Shown here: positions 49,795 through 58,178 of the stretch, piece after piece
Layout of the letters: each line of letters opens with the position of its first letter
How positions within the stretch are numbered: the first letter of the stretch is position 1
Source of the DNA: Verrucomicrobiota bacterium
Lineage (GTDB): Bacteria > Verrucomicrobiota > Verrucomicrobiia > Limisphaerales > UBA9464
Length of the DNA: 64,000 nt
Direction of reading: 5' to 3'
NCBI GenBank assembly: GCA_017309115.1
Contig: JAFLEF010000008.1
Location: 62,001 to 126,000, forward strand
Notes under the pieces: model-generated
Told to the model about the DNA's origin: nothing
The model's input: only the letters and a program-made list of their open reading frames with translations
Database searches by the model: none
Position numbers and translations under genes: made by a program

Positions 49795-51407
49795 GGATGA
49801 AAATCGGCCAGAAAGTTGATCAGCTCCGAACGTAGATCTGGCTCGAGCTTGGAACCGGTTTCCGCAAGGGCCTTCTGGGCGTCGGAATTCTGGGCCTTCG
49901 AAGGTTGGATGGTGGCCCGGCCCGAGTTGAGCAGCCACTTCCAGAGAAACTTCCGTGCACGGACACCCTCGAGTGAATCCGTCGCGGCGATCCGCAGTAA
50001 CAGAGGCAAGCATGTCCACTTCTCCATAGCCATGAGGAGTGTCAGGGCATTGCGCCGGACGTGGCGCGGGCTGTCTGATTCGAAAACTGTCGCTAGAGAT
50101 GTCGGATCCGACTCCCAAGGTCGCGTGACCAGAACCTGCAGGGCTTGGTTCGAAACCTTGGATGAAGTGTCTAGGAGCGCGGGCAGAGCATGTTTGAATG
50201 GTAAAGCATTCAGCTTCCCGAGGGCATAGACACCGGCGGCCCGTTCGGCGGGATCAGTGGATTCCAAAGCCGCCAGAAACGGAGCTGGATTTGGGTTCGA
50301 ACCGGTATCGGCGAGACCGCGAAGGGCGATGTGTCGCCGCCGAGAACCCATCTCCAGTTCCTTGGTATAGATCAGCGAGACGTCCTGGCCGTGATCGTTC
50401 CTGAGGTGAAACTGGCACAATTCCCGGATCGAGTGGTGTCGGTCAAAGAGGCCTGCATTCAGGAAACTCACTGCCTCAACCGGGTTCCGCCGGAGGACCG
50501 CCAGTATTGTCTCGCGGCGGATAGGCATGAAGGGATCGCGTGTCAGCGTGCGAATCAACACCATCAGTTCTGAATCGCCGACTCGGCCCAAAAGCTGGCG
50601 AGCGACCATGAGCCGGTTGACCGGATCGGAATCGACGAGAGCCGACCGAAGCAGATCCGAGCCATTGGGGAAGGGCGCGGTCTCGATCATTCGGAGGAAG
50701 AACCTTCGAACCCTCCGTGTGCTGGAGTGTAGTCCGTTCAATAGCGCCTCCCGGCACTCCGGTTGGAAGAATAAAGCTTTGAAGCGGTCAATGATCGGAA
50801 TGTGATTCGATCGTCCGCAGGTCCCCAGCCAGTCAAAAAGAAGACTGCAGTCCAGGGAATGTGCGGCCTTCGCGGGGACGAGGCGGGCCATCAACGCGCG
50901 GGATGCCAATTTTCGGATGGTCGGCACCCAATCGTTCAACCGAAGAATCAGGAACCGGATTTCGTCGCCATTAGTCTGCCGGGACAAATAGTCGACTGCG
51001 ACTTCACGGATTCGTCCGTTTGGGTGAAAGCTGCAGAGCCCGAACAGCCACGTGCGGTGTTTCGAGTTGGCCAGCCAATTGACTTGGGTGCGCTCCAAGT
51101 TATGCCAAGCGGAATTCCATTGGGGAATTTCGGACCACGAGCGGCGAAACGTTTGCTCGAAATCAGGGAGACCCTCAGGAGGTAACTGGCGAAGAATATG
51201 GTAGATCCCGTCTTGAGCCATCCTTCCGATCTCGCCCTCGGAAACTAGGGCGCCTGCAATCTGGGGAATGACCCAGGGATCGCTGGTGGTGATCAGGTCA
51301 GTGAGCAAGGCTGGGAGTTCCGCCGCCGACGACGGGGAGTTGGCCGCGCGCCAGCGGCTAAGGATCTCTTTAGCCGCGCTGGTGATTTGGGTCTTGGACA
51401 CGTTCAC
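49791..51407 (-). CDS. HEAT-repeat protein encoded between hen1 and pnkp
   Basis: 538 residues from GTG 51407, which overlaps the hen1 TGA (GTGA); its own TGA overlaps the pnkp ATG. The sequence is almost wholly paired helices, with repeating units such as PNGRIREVAVDYL, DWVPTIRKLASRALMA, DPFMPIRRETILAVL and ESDSPRHVRRNALTLL, i.e. HEAT/armadillo-type repeats through most of the length. No enzyme motif, signal peptide or membrane segment was found. Such solenoids bind proteins or nucleic acids; by position it would act with Hen1 and Pnkp, for example as an RNA-binding scaffold. I do not recall this component from the studied cassettes. Confidence 0.8.
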   Translation of the reverse strand: MNVSKTQITSAAKEILSRWRAANSPSSAAELPALLTDLITTSDPWVIPQIAGALVSEGEIGRMAQDGIYHILRQLPPEGLPDFEQTFRRSWSEIPQWNSAWHNLERTQVNWLANSKHRTWLFGLCSFHPNGRIREVAVDYLSRQTNGDEIRFLILRLNDWVPTIRKLASRALMARLVPAKAAHSLDCSLLFDWLGTCGRSNHIPIIDRFKALFFQPECREALLNGLHSSTRRVRRFFLRMIETAPFPNGSDLLRSALVDSDPVNRLMVARQLLGRVGDSELMVLIRTLTRDPFMPIRRETILAVLRRNPVEAVSFLNAGLFDRHHSIRELCQFHLRNDHGQDVSLIYTKELEMGSRRRHIALRGLADTGSNPNPAPFLAALESTDPAERAAGVYALGKLNALPFKHALPALLDTSSKVSNQALQVLVTRPWESDPTSLATVFESDSPRHVRRNALTLLMAMEKWTCLPLLLRIAATDSLEGVRARKFLWKWLLNSGRATIQPSKAQNSDAQKALAETGSKLEPDLRSELINFLADFHP

Positions 51408-52849
51408 TCGGGCGACGCGGGGTGCAGGGTAACCTGCTGGGAATCTAACAGCGTAAACACCGCCAACTGCGTCGGAGCGCCCAGAAGGGGATCCTCCGGG
51501 CCGACGGGATGGCGTTGGACGGCGTAGCGGAAGCGGGCGGCGATGGTGGCACACCACTGTTCGAACTCGGCGCGGGTCCATTCGAACCGGTGGTCGCGGT
51601 GGCGAAACTGACCCGCGGGAAGCGATTCCCAAGTGGCGTTGTATTCCCGATTCGGCGTGGTGAGGACCACCAAAGCGGGACGGGCCGCTTCAAATAGCAC
51701 TCGTTCAAAGGCGGCCAGGCGGGGCGGGTCGAGATGTTCGATGACTTCCACCACGGCGGCGGCCTCGAAGCCGGACAGCCGTTCATCGCGGTACATGAGG
51801 GAACCGTGGAGGAGTTGGATTCGCTGACGTTTCGCTTCCGGGAGTCGATCCAGATGCAGCCGTTCTGCGGCGGCTTCCAAGGCCTGATGCGAGACGTCGA
51901 GTCCGAGAATGCGCTCGAACTGGCGATCCTGCAGCAGACGGCGCAGCAGTCGTCCTTCGCCGCAGCCCAGGTCTAGAACCGATTTCGCGCCGTGTGCCTT
52001 CAAGTGGGTCAGCACGGTTTCGAGACGCTGCTCGTGCAGGCTGAGCGCCCGTTCCACGGTGGCTTCCTCCGCCGCCTGGGTTTCGGCTTCCGTGTTGGGA
52101 TCTTCGCCGTCGTCCTGGATTAGTTGCGCCAGGGCTTCGGCAAAGAGACTCCGGCGGTGTTTGAGGTAACGCCGGGCGATCAGTTCGCGGGCTGGATGAT
52201 TTGCCAGCCAGCCCTCGCCGTGCCGAAGGAGTTTGGCGACTTCATCGTCGCCGACCCAGTAGTGCTTGTCGTTGTCGAGCACCGGCAGGAGCACGTAGAG
52301 ATGACTGAGGAGCAGGGGCAGGGGGACGGTGGTGCTGAGCGTGACGCGAAAGAGGGAACTCTCACCCCACTCCGGGAACTGGGCATCGAGGGGGAGTCGT
52401 TGGCAAGTGACCTGATATCCCAGCGGCTCGAACAGCTGACGGAGGATCGGTTCACCGCCCCGACACGGTAGGGCGGGCACAACGACTTCGAAGGGCAGGG
52501 CCTGGGCCATCAGACCGGGGCGATCCTTGCTGTCGGATCCGGAGAGAGCCGTTCCGAATACCTCGGCCAGAGCCACGCTGAGAAACGAAGAGGCGGCGTA
52601 GGGTCGGTCGTTGACGTACTGATCGAGCAGGCCGCCTTCCCCGGAAGGCCCGCGCCGGGTGCGCACCAGGCCCACTGGATCAATCTCCACCAACAGGGCC
52701 ACCGTGCAGCGGTGTTCGTCCGCCTCGGGATAGAAAACGTGAGCCCGGCCGAAGGTGAGCGGGAACGACTGCGGTCGCTGCGGATTCTTCCGCAGCAAGT
52801 ATCCGAGGTCCGTGGCTGGCGAATGGCGGGTGCTGAGTGTCAGGTACAT
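51404..52849 (-). CDS. hen1: 3'-terminal RNA ribose 2'-O-methyltransferase Hen1
   Basis: Methylates the 2'-OH at the 3' end of cleaved RNA so that the repaired junction resists the same ribotoxin. 481 residues. The N-terminal Hen1 domain (about 1-250) is followed by a Rossmann methyltransferase with the SAM motif VLDLGCGEGRLL (about 290-301). The Mn2+ ligands Glu368, Glu371 and His372 lie in VVEVIEHLD, and His417/His420 in RHRDHRFEW, positions close to those of the Clostridium thermocellum enzyme. ATG 52849 heads the three-gene operon, and the stop overlaps the next start. Confidence 0.93.
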   Translation of the reverse strand: MYLTLSTRHSPATDLGYLLRKNPQRPQSFPLTFGRAHVFYPEADEHRCTVALLVEIDPVGLVRTRRGPSGEGGLLDQYVNDRPYAASSFLSVALAEVFGTALSGSDSKDRPGLMAQALPFEVVVPALPCRGGEPILRQLFEPLGYQVTCQRLPLDAQFPEWGESSLFRVTLSTTVPLPLLLSHLYVLLPVLDNDKHYWVGDDEVAKLLRHGEGWLANHPARELIARRYLKHRRSLFAEALAQLIQDDGEDPNTEAETQAAEEATVERALSLHEQRLETVLTHLKAHGAKSVLDLGCGEGRLLRRLLQDRQFERILGLDVSHQALEAAAERLHLDRLPEAKRQRIQLLHGSLMYRDERLSGFEAAAVVEVIEHLDPPRLAAFERVLFEAARPALVVLTTPNREYNATWESLPAGQFRHRDHRFEWTRAEFEQWCATIAARFRYAVQRHPVGPEDPLLGAPTQLAVFTLLDSQQVTLHPASPE

Positions 52850-52902
52850 GATGGATCTGAGCTTCGGTTGGGGACGATCTCGAGGACTGTTAGGAACTGC
52901 GA

Positions 52903-53364
52903 CTACTCAGACCAATCCTCCAATTCCAGGTCTGGAACGCGCGAGAATTCCCGACTGTCGTTGGTGACCATCGTTGCACGCAGAGCTAGGGCTTGGGCGG
53001 CGATGAGCATGTCCAGAGATCCGATTGGACGCCCCCCTGACTCCATGAAATGGCGAATGGCCCCATAATGGACGGCGCAATCCTTGGCGTCGAAGGGCAA
53101 AAGCTGGAACGCCGAGATCGCTCGTCGCGTCGCCGCCAGCTCCAACGGATAGTCCCCACTGTTTCGTGCCCCAAACTCCAGTTCAGCAACGGTGATGGCA
53201 GAAAGGGCAATTTGGTGACCAGCGGCATGCTTTTGACGCGCTTGGGTTAGGATCCGGGTGGCAGTCCGGTGCCGTTCCCGTTGTTGGGCGTTTGGGTTGG
53301 GCCTTACCTTGAGACCGCGGATTAGGGACACGACGATGTTGGTATCGAGCAAGTAGATCGTCAT
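52903..53364 (-). CDS. PIN-domain toxin, VapC-like
   Basis: 153 residues from ATG 53364, overlapping the antitoxin TGA (ATGA). PIN residues: Asp in YLLDTNIVVSLI, Glu in VAELEFGA, Asp in GSLDMLIAAQAL and Asp in VTNDSREF, as in FitB/VapC toxins. The gene ends 53 bp before the hen1 start on the same strand, so transcripts could run on into the RNA-repair operon. A longer upstream reading to 53460 lies inside the antitoxin gene and is rejected. Confidence 0.88.
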   Translation of the reverse strand: MTIYLLDTNIVVSLIRGLKVRPNPNAQQRERHRTATRILTQARQKHAAGHQIALSAITVAELEFGARNSGDYPLELAATRRAISAFQLLPFDAKDCAVHYGAIRHFMESGGRPIGSLDMLIAAQALALRATMVTNDSREFSRVPDLELEDWSE

Positions 53365-53591
53365 TTTTGCCCCCAATTGCGTTTCTGGGCGGGCGGTTGA
53401 ACCCGATGTTGCATGAAATCGTCGGACAATTCCTGGCATGCTTCCTGAACGACATCCCACGGGTCCCGCTCGAGAATCAGAATTCCCTCGGGAACCCTCT
53501 GCAGCCGCACTTCGTCACCCTTAACCCGAAACTCCTTGGGTAGTCGGATCGCCTGACTGCGCCCGTTCATGAAGACCTTCGCCGTTTTCAT
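53361..53591 (-). CDS. VapB/AbrB-type antitoxin
   Basis: 76 residues. KTAKVFMNGRSQAIRLPKEF is the classical VapB swapped-hairpin opening, followed by EVRLQRVPEGILILERD and a C-terminal toxin-binding tail (DDFMQHRVQPPAQKRNW). The overlap with the toxin gene fits a vapBC operon. Head gene of a minus-strand run that leads into hen1, so its autoregulated promoter could influence the repair genes. Confidence 0.9.
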   Translation of the reverse strand: MKTAKVFMNGRSQAIRLPKEFRVKGDEVRLQRVPEGILILERDPWDVVQEACQELSDDFMQHRVQPPAQKRNWGQK

Positions 53592-53803
53592 AGGTGGTCT
53601 ATACCGTGTGGCACTGCCAGCGGCAACTCTGCTGGTGGTGCTGGGCGAGCAAACGTTGAAAAAATCGAAACCGGCTAACCGGCTCCGCCTTCGGTAGCCG
53701 AGTCCGTCGTCGTCTCAAAGAGTTTTTCTCCCAGCGCTCAGCTCTCAGTTTGGCCCCATTTGTGTCTGGGGTTGGTGCGGGGTCTCGGGCAGGTTTCCGC
53801 GAC

Positions 53804-54220
53804 ATGACTGGGGAGCAAACAGAGGGAAATTCCGTACGGGGGGTGCCCGTGAGCCCGGGTCCGGACCGGGGAGCCATTGCGCGATGCCAGCAGGGACTCA
53901 AACTCGCCACGTTAGCGGCGCTGGTGTTGTTTTGGGTGCCCTTTGTCCTCGCCGTTCTCGAGCTTCCATCGCTTCGGGGTCAGACCAATGCACTCGCGGG
54001 TCTGATGGTCGGTGGCCCGATGGTGGTGATGGTGGCGACGCTCTGGCTGGCCTTCCAATTTCTCCGCGCCATTCCGGCGGAACAATGGCGGGAGAACTGG
54101 GCGATCCTCGTGTTTCCCTGGCTGACGTTTCTGCCGTTCCTGAACGTCCTGGGTCCCTTGGGATGCCTGCTTCTGATTCGGCGGTATCTCCTCCAACAAC
54201 CTCCGGAGAGTCGTGTCTAG
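53804..54220 (+). CDS. Hypothetical membrane protein
   Basis: 138 residues from ATG 53804 with three hydrophobic segments (about 33-52, 65-85 and 100-125; LATLAALVLFWVPFVLAVL is the first). The N-terminus is polar. No family recognised. Upstream, 53592-53803 holds only a short family D stretch (about 53735-53750). It converges with the next gene across 51 bp that has no repeat. Confidence 0.5.
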   Translation: MTGEQTEGNSVRGVPVSPGPDRGAIARCQQGLKLATLAALVLFWVPFVLAVLELPSLRGQTNALAGLMVGGPMVVMVATLWLAFQFLRAIPAEQWRENWAILVFPWLTFLPFLNVLGPLGCLLLIRRYLLQQPPESRV

Positions 54221-54271
54221 CCATCGCCTCTTTCTCCGGGCTTGTCCAACTCGGGGAGTGGTTGTTGTAGT

Positions 54272-54826
54272 TTATTCGAATCTCTCTTTGAGAGGCGTCG
54301 CGTAAGCGAGTAGCAAAATCGCTCCGTCGCTCATCGCGGACACCATCCCCAGGAAGCTAACGATGGGTGACGCGATGCTCACCCCGCTGAACAAGCCCAA
54401 CACGCCAAATCCCACTGAAAAAACTACGAATGCGGCGCGGGCCGAGGCGGAAAACTGGTAAAGACCGACGGCCATGGCCAGGTAAAGAAATGTGATAAGC
54501 CAGGAGATGCCGCCGGGGAGAGTGATCAAGGCGGCTTCTCGGTTGCGATTGAGTAGTTCGATGGTGTCGTAGGAGAGAAAATGGGACTCAACGTAGGGTG
54601 CAAGCACGGATAGGATGAAGGCGCAGTTCCCCACAATGACCAACGCCCTGAACAGCCGGGCTTGGTCGGTGAGAATATCTCGCAGGCGCAAGTCTGGAGG
54701 CGATGCCTCCGCTTGGGCCGGTGCTGGCGTCACCGCGGCATCGCTCTTGAAGTCATTTGTGCCGCACTCGATACAGCTGGTGGCCGAGTCCTTGTTTTCT
54801 CTGCCACAGTATGAACAGACCTTCAT
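54272..54826 (-). CDS. Zinc-ribbon membrane protein
   Basis: 184 residues. An N-terminal zinc ribbon (CSYCGRENKDSATSCIECG, CX2C-X11-CX2C) is followed by a Pro/Ala linker and four hydrophobic segments (about 60-80, 100-120, 128-148 and 155-175). This zinc-ribbon-plus-membrane layout is common in PVC bacteria; function unknown. Confidence 0.65.
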   Translation of the reverse strand: MKVCSYCGRENKDSATSCIECGTNDFKSDAAVTPAPAQAEASPPDLRLRDILTDQARLFRALVIVGNCAFILSVLAPYVESHFLSYDTIELLNRNREAALITLPGGISWLITFLYLAMAVGLYQFSASARAAFVVFSVGFGVLGLFSGVSIASPIVSFLGMVSAMSDGAILLLAYATPLKERFE

Positions 54827-54900
54827 GGAAATCAGGGGTTTCGCGGGGTGTGCCTCTAAGTCTCTGACTCAATCGTCTCCCGTTATCTTTCGGAGAATGA

Positions 54901-55866
54901 CTATCTCCACTCTCCCGGCTCCTTGAAACAGGCCGAGAGCGCCTCCGGGAGCCACGGATAGGTAAACTCGAACCCCTCCCGCTCCAAGCGGCTGCTCTTC
55001 ACATACCGACCGTAGAGCGCGATCTCGGGATCGGTGCGCAGCAGAAGCGGTGCCCCGAGGCGCACCATCCACGCGAAGGCTGGCAAGGCCAGCGGCACCT
55101 TCGGCCAGGGCACGGCTCTCCGCAGACTTCGCATGAAGTCTGAGTTGCTCACCGGATTCGGGCTGCTGGCCACGTAAACGCCTTCCATGGCGTCGTTGGC
55201 CAGGCCCCGCTCAAAGAGTCGGTTCATGTCGACCTCGTGAATCCAACTCATCCCCTGGCGGCCACTGCCGACGGTGCCCCCCAGACCGCACCTCGCGAGT
55301 GGCGCGAGTTTGGACAGAGCCCCGCCGCCAGCGCCGCGATTCCGGCCCACGACGAAGCTCGTTCGCAAGATGACGCCGCGTTGCTGCGGCAGTACGGCCC
55401 GGGAAAACTCCTTCTCCCAGGCGATCCCGACCGTCGGCGCCAGCCCATAGCCGGTGGGGCTGTCTTCGTCACACCAGACGCTCGGCGGATCGCCATAAAT
55501 GTGCGCGGTGCTCATCTGCACCCAGACGTTCGGCGGGGAAGGCACCGTGCGGCAGGCGATGCCCAGCACGCGCGTGGCCTCGACCCGCGATCGAAGAATT
55601 TCGTCACAGTGCTCGGGCGTTTTCACGCAGTCCACGGTGCGGCCCACGAGATTGACCAGTCCGGCGGCGCCGTCGAGACATGCTGTCCAGGCACCCACCG
55701 AACACGCATCCCAAGCCACGTGCTGCCACGGCCCCTCCGGCCGCGGCCGATTCCGCGACAATATCGTGACCTGCCAACCGGCGCCGGCCAGATGGTAGGC
55801 GAGTGAGACCCCGAGAAAGCCGCTACCCCCGGCGATCACCACCCGTCTTGGCTGCGATGTGTTCAC
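54901..55866 (-). CDS. TIGR01777-family NAD(P)-dependent epimerase/dehydratase
   Basis: Atypical short-chain dehydrogenase of about 321 residues. Rossmann motif [15 protein letters not shown] at the N-terminus, active-site region MSTAHIYGD, and the family marks [20 protein letters not shown] and SWIHEVDM. Starts at GTG 55866, as no ATG precedes the Rossmann motif. Family members (YfcH, SDR39U1) lack a known reaction. The 149 bp upstream (55867-56015) show nothing clear. Confidence 0.85.
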   Translation of the reverse strand: MNTSQPRRVVIAGGSGFLGVSLAYHLAGAGWQVTILSRNRPRPEGPWQHVAWDACSVGAWTACLDGAAGLVNLVGRTVDCVKTPEHCDEILRSRVEATRVLGIACRTVPSPPNVWVQMSTAHIYGDPPSVWCDEDSPTGYGLAPTVGIAWEKEFSRAVLPQQRGVILRTSFVVGRNRGAGGGALSKLAPLARCGLGGTVGSGRQGMSWIHEVDMNRLFERGLANDAMEGVYVASSPNPVSNSDFMRSLRRAVPWPKVPLALPAFAWMVRLGAPLLLRTDPEIALYGRYVKSSRLEREGFEFTYPWLPEALSACFKEPGEWR

Positions 55867-56015
55867 ACTGCGACATTACTCGAGACGTACTGTTAGGAAA
55901 CCGCAGGACGGATTCCGTCGTAACCGTTGCCGGACTGCTTCAGCGCATTCGGCCCTGCGAGATACCGGCTGGATGATCGCCGAGGAGCACCCCAATCCCC
56001 AATCGACCATCCCAT

Positions 56016-56231
56016 TCAGGAGGAAACCTCGCAGTAGGCTGCGCGTGATCGCGGCTCGGGAACTGGGCAGTCCGCCAGGCGTAGGCCCTCAATGTGAAAC
56101 TCGATGGCATCGTGCATCTCGGTCTCCACTTCCGCCCGCGTCTGTCCAGTCGCGATGCAGCCCGGCAGATCTGGGGAGTAAGCGGAAAACCCGGTGGCGG
56201 TCTCCTCAATGATGATGAGGTATCGGCTCAT
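56016..56231 (-). CDS. hicB: HicB-type antitoxin
   Basis: 71 residues. The partial RNase H fold reads YLIIIEETATGFSAYSPDLP and GCIATGQTRAEVETEM, matching HicB antitoxins of the short type without a long DNA-binding tail. ATG 56231 overlaps the hicA TGA (ATGA). Order hicA-hicB. Confidence 0.88.
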   Translation of the reverse strand: MSRYLIIIEETATGFSAYSPDLPGCIATGQTRAEVETEMHDAIEFHIEGLRLADCPVPEPRSRAAYCEVSS

Positions 56232-56410
56232 TTCAGTCCTGACTGTTTGAGGATGCTGTTTTGCGTGCCCGGAGCAAGATCATCTCCCGGCTTGCCCGGA
56301 ACGGTGACCACTCGCTTGCGAGCGTGTTGGTACTGACGGTGGCTTCCTTGGATGCGGGCCAGAAACCAACCGTCGGCCTCGATCATACGGATGATTTCCC
56401 GGACTTTCAC
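56228..56410 (-). CDS. hicA: HicA-type mRNA interferase toxin
   Basis: 60 residues in a dsRBD-like fold: KVREIIRMIEADGWFLARIQ, then GSHRQYQHARK with the catalytic histidine expected in SHRQY, and VTVPGKP. Cleaves mRNA independently of the ribosome in known members. GTG 56410 follows directly on the TAA of a truncated gene, so translation may depend on it. The third RNase toxin-antitoxin pair in about 11 kb. Confidence 0.88.
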   Translation of the reverse strand: MKVREIIRMIEADGWFLARIQGSHRQYQHARKRVVTVPGKPGDDLAPGTQNSILKQSGLK

Positions 56411-56665
56411 TTAGTCGAGGTGGAACAACCGGATTAGTTTGTCCACGAACTGACGCCTAGACTCGGTGTCGGGTTCGAGCACCTGAAGCTCCTTGTCGAG
56501 AAAGACTACGTCGCGCGACCAATCGATCTGGGCTTCGACCGCCGGGAAGCAAAGACGGAGGAACGGACGCAGGAACTTCTCCAGCGCCTCATTCCAAGGG
56601 CTGTCGAAGTCGTTGCGGTCCTGGTTCACCCGCTCAGTCCAGCAGGACTTCCCTCCGCTCCACAT
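56411..56665 (-). pseudogene. Truncated Rpn/PD-(D/E)XK nuclease-family transposase-like gene
   Basis: Only the N-terminal part remains: NDFDSPWNEALEKFLRPFL, then IDWSRDVVFLDKELQ and RQFVDKLIRLFHLD, followed at once by TAA. Full-length relatives of this recombination-promoting nuclease/DUF4351 group run to about 300 residues. The true start is probably GTG 56629. A separate 37-codon reading (56634-56747, VVDFKLAEFDEFQNGP) ends inside it and may be another remnant. Together with hicAB this marks a decayed accessory patch. Confidence 0.6.
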
Positions 56666-56749
56666 CGCCAGATTTAATGAGGGCCAGTGATTCTCTCTCA
56701 GGACCGTTCTGAAACTCGTCAAATTCCGCCAGTTTGAAATCCACCACAT

Positions 56750-57166
56750 TTATCCCCTGGATTGGGGAAATCTTCTTAAATCAGCAGCGTCAGCTCTTCT
56801 TCCTTCTTCGGCGTCTTCTTCCCGTTGGTCACATGAGTTTCCTACGTTCAATCGACGTCTTGAGGCTGGCCAGGTCACCCTACCAGTGCCTTCTCGCAAC
56901 ACTACATCGTGGTGAATTCTAAACCGGCGGATTCTGACGGTTTTCACGCCGGCGGCGACAATTCTCGTCTCTCCTCATGCAGCTTGGTTGATGTTCGCCT
57001 CGCGCGGGTTCGTTCTCTGCGCCGGGTGGAGGAATAAGTGGCTTCAGCGCTTCCCCAAACTCCAGTCTCCGCTAACGCCCCCCGGTCCGGGCTTGTTCAA
57101 TCTACGGGGTAGTTACTGGCTCCGCTTCGCTCTGCAGCAAAACACCTTTGGTTGTCAGGCCGTTGG
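56750..57166. other. Gene-free stretch with possible decayed coding sequence
   Basis: I see no intact gene and no family A-C repeat. The minus strand near 56770-56830 reads GKKTPKKEEELTLLI then a stop, which could be the tail of a lost gene. Otherwise nothing is supported. Confidence 0.3.
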
Positions 57167-57451
57167 TTATTTTGCAATGACTAGTGGATTGAGGTCCTTA
57201 TCCTCCATGTATATCTGATACAACCTACCGTCAGCGTCGAAATGAAACTCAATCTGACCGAACCTCCAGATTCCCATGAGCGGTCGTCGGCGAAATCCTT
57301 GTGCGGTAGCGTCAGGTTCGCCAAAGAGACCCCGAAGGTTATCCCGCGTCATGCCAAGCTGAACGGGAATGATCGCACCGGTGCGTTCGTATTGAGCCCA
57401 CCAATCAATAAAGTTTGTGCTGCTGCTCGTCATCGAAGGGGGGCGGTGCAT
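57167..57451 (-). CDS. Small hypothetical protein
   Basis: Up to 94 residues. The core IPVQLGMTRDNLRGLFGEPD and IWRFGQIEFHFDADGRLYQIY recall small accessory proteins with a SmpA/OmlA-like 'G-M-T-x-x-x-L-x-x-x-x-G-E-P-D' start. No signal peptide. The true start may be internal, as the first 20 residues are Ser/Thr-rich. Cytoplasmic, function unknown. Confidence 0.55.
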   Translation of the reverse strand: MHRPPSMTSSSTNFIDWWAQYERTGAIIPVQLGMTRDNLRGLFGEPDATAQGFRRRPLMGIWRFGQIEFHFDADGRLYQIYMEDKDLNPLVIAK

Positions 57452-57582
57452 CGCATTCCAAAATTTGTCAGTCTCGGCGTTCGTTTGCGAATTTGTACGC
57501 CGCGTGGGAAAGCGGTAGAAGGCCTACCGCACTCCATAGGAAAGCCCTCTCGTTCCGTCTTTTTCCTGTTTTCCTGTGTTCC

Positions 57583-57917
57583 AGAGGGTGTTACGAAAGC
57601 TATTGGTTGAGTCTCTGTAAGTACTTGATAACGAGCGGTAGTTGAAACGCGTTGACTTTTCAGTCGAACCTGAGCTCGAGCTGTTTCGGGTGCGGTGTTG
57701 CGAGTGCGTCGGCTTCGATTGGGAGATCCAATAGCGCCATAGTTCGCAACAGGGTGGGGGGCCAGTGAGCAGATCCAGCAACTCCACCGTGCCCGTCAAA
57801 GGCAGGGTTCGAGAAACGCCCGGAATGCTAACTGCACACCTCCGCCCGTAACCCCCACTGATTTCGGCGTAGCTACCTCACATCCAACCTATTCCAAAAT
57901 CTTTCGTAACACCCTCT
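57583..57917. mobile_element. 335-bp non-autonomous insertion element (MITE)
   Basis: Terminal inverted repeats of 24 bp with two mismatches (outer 17 bp AGAGGGTGTTACGAAAG perfect), at 57583-57606 and 57894-57917. A 3-bp target duplication TCC flanks it (57580-57582 and 57918-57920). It interrupts a reverse-oriented family G repeat: the left flank ...TCCTGTGTTCC and right flank TCCAGATTCGCC rejoin to the uninterrupted order seen at 28803-28885. The interior has no transposase; a minus-strand tail reads MALLDLPIEADALATPHP and stops at 57657. The ends could belong to an IS5-type transposase. Confidence 0.8.
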
Positions 57918-58178
57918 TCCAGATTCGCCTTCCTCCGCGCCTCTGCGCCTCCGCGGGAGATACTCGCTGGTCTTGCGGTGTTCGAGATTCCCTCAAGTCG
58001 CGGGTGAGGGTGCGGATTTTTTCGAAGCGTCACTCGCCGGGACGAAAAGCGGTAGCTGCACTGCGTTGCGCGACCGCACTCCAAACGCTTCGCGGGATGC
58101 CGAGCTGTTCTGGACTTCACGGGCGGAAGGTAAAGTGACGCGTGGGGGGAATTGGATGGCGCCTCGTTCCCTTGGCGG
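57918..58178. repeat. Family G (reverse), family C right part and family B right arm
   Basis: 57918-57963 is the other half of the interrupted family G element (ends CTCCGCGGGAGATAC). 58035-58094 is a family C right end (GGGACGAAAAGCGG, TCCAAACGCTTCGCG). 58159-58181 is a family B right arm that contains the stop codon of the next minus-strand gene. 57452-57540 shows nothing clear. Confidence 0.65.
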
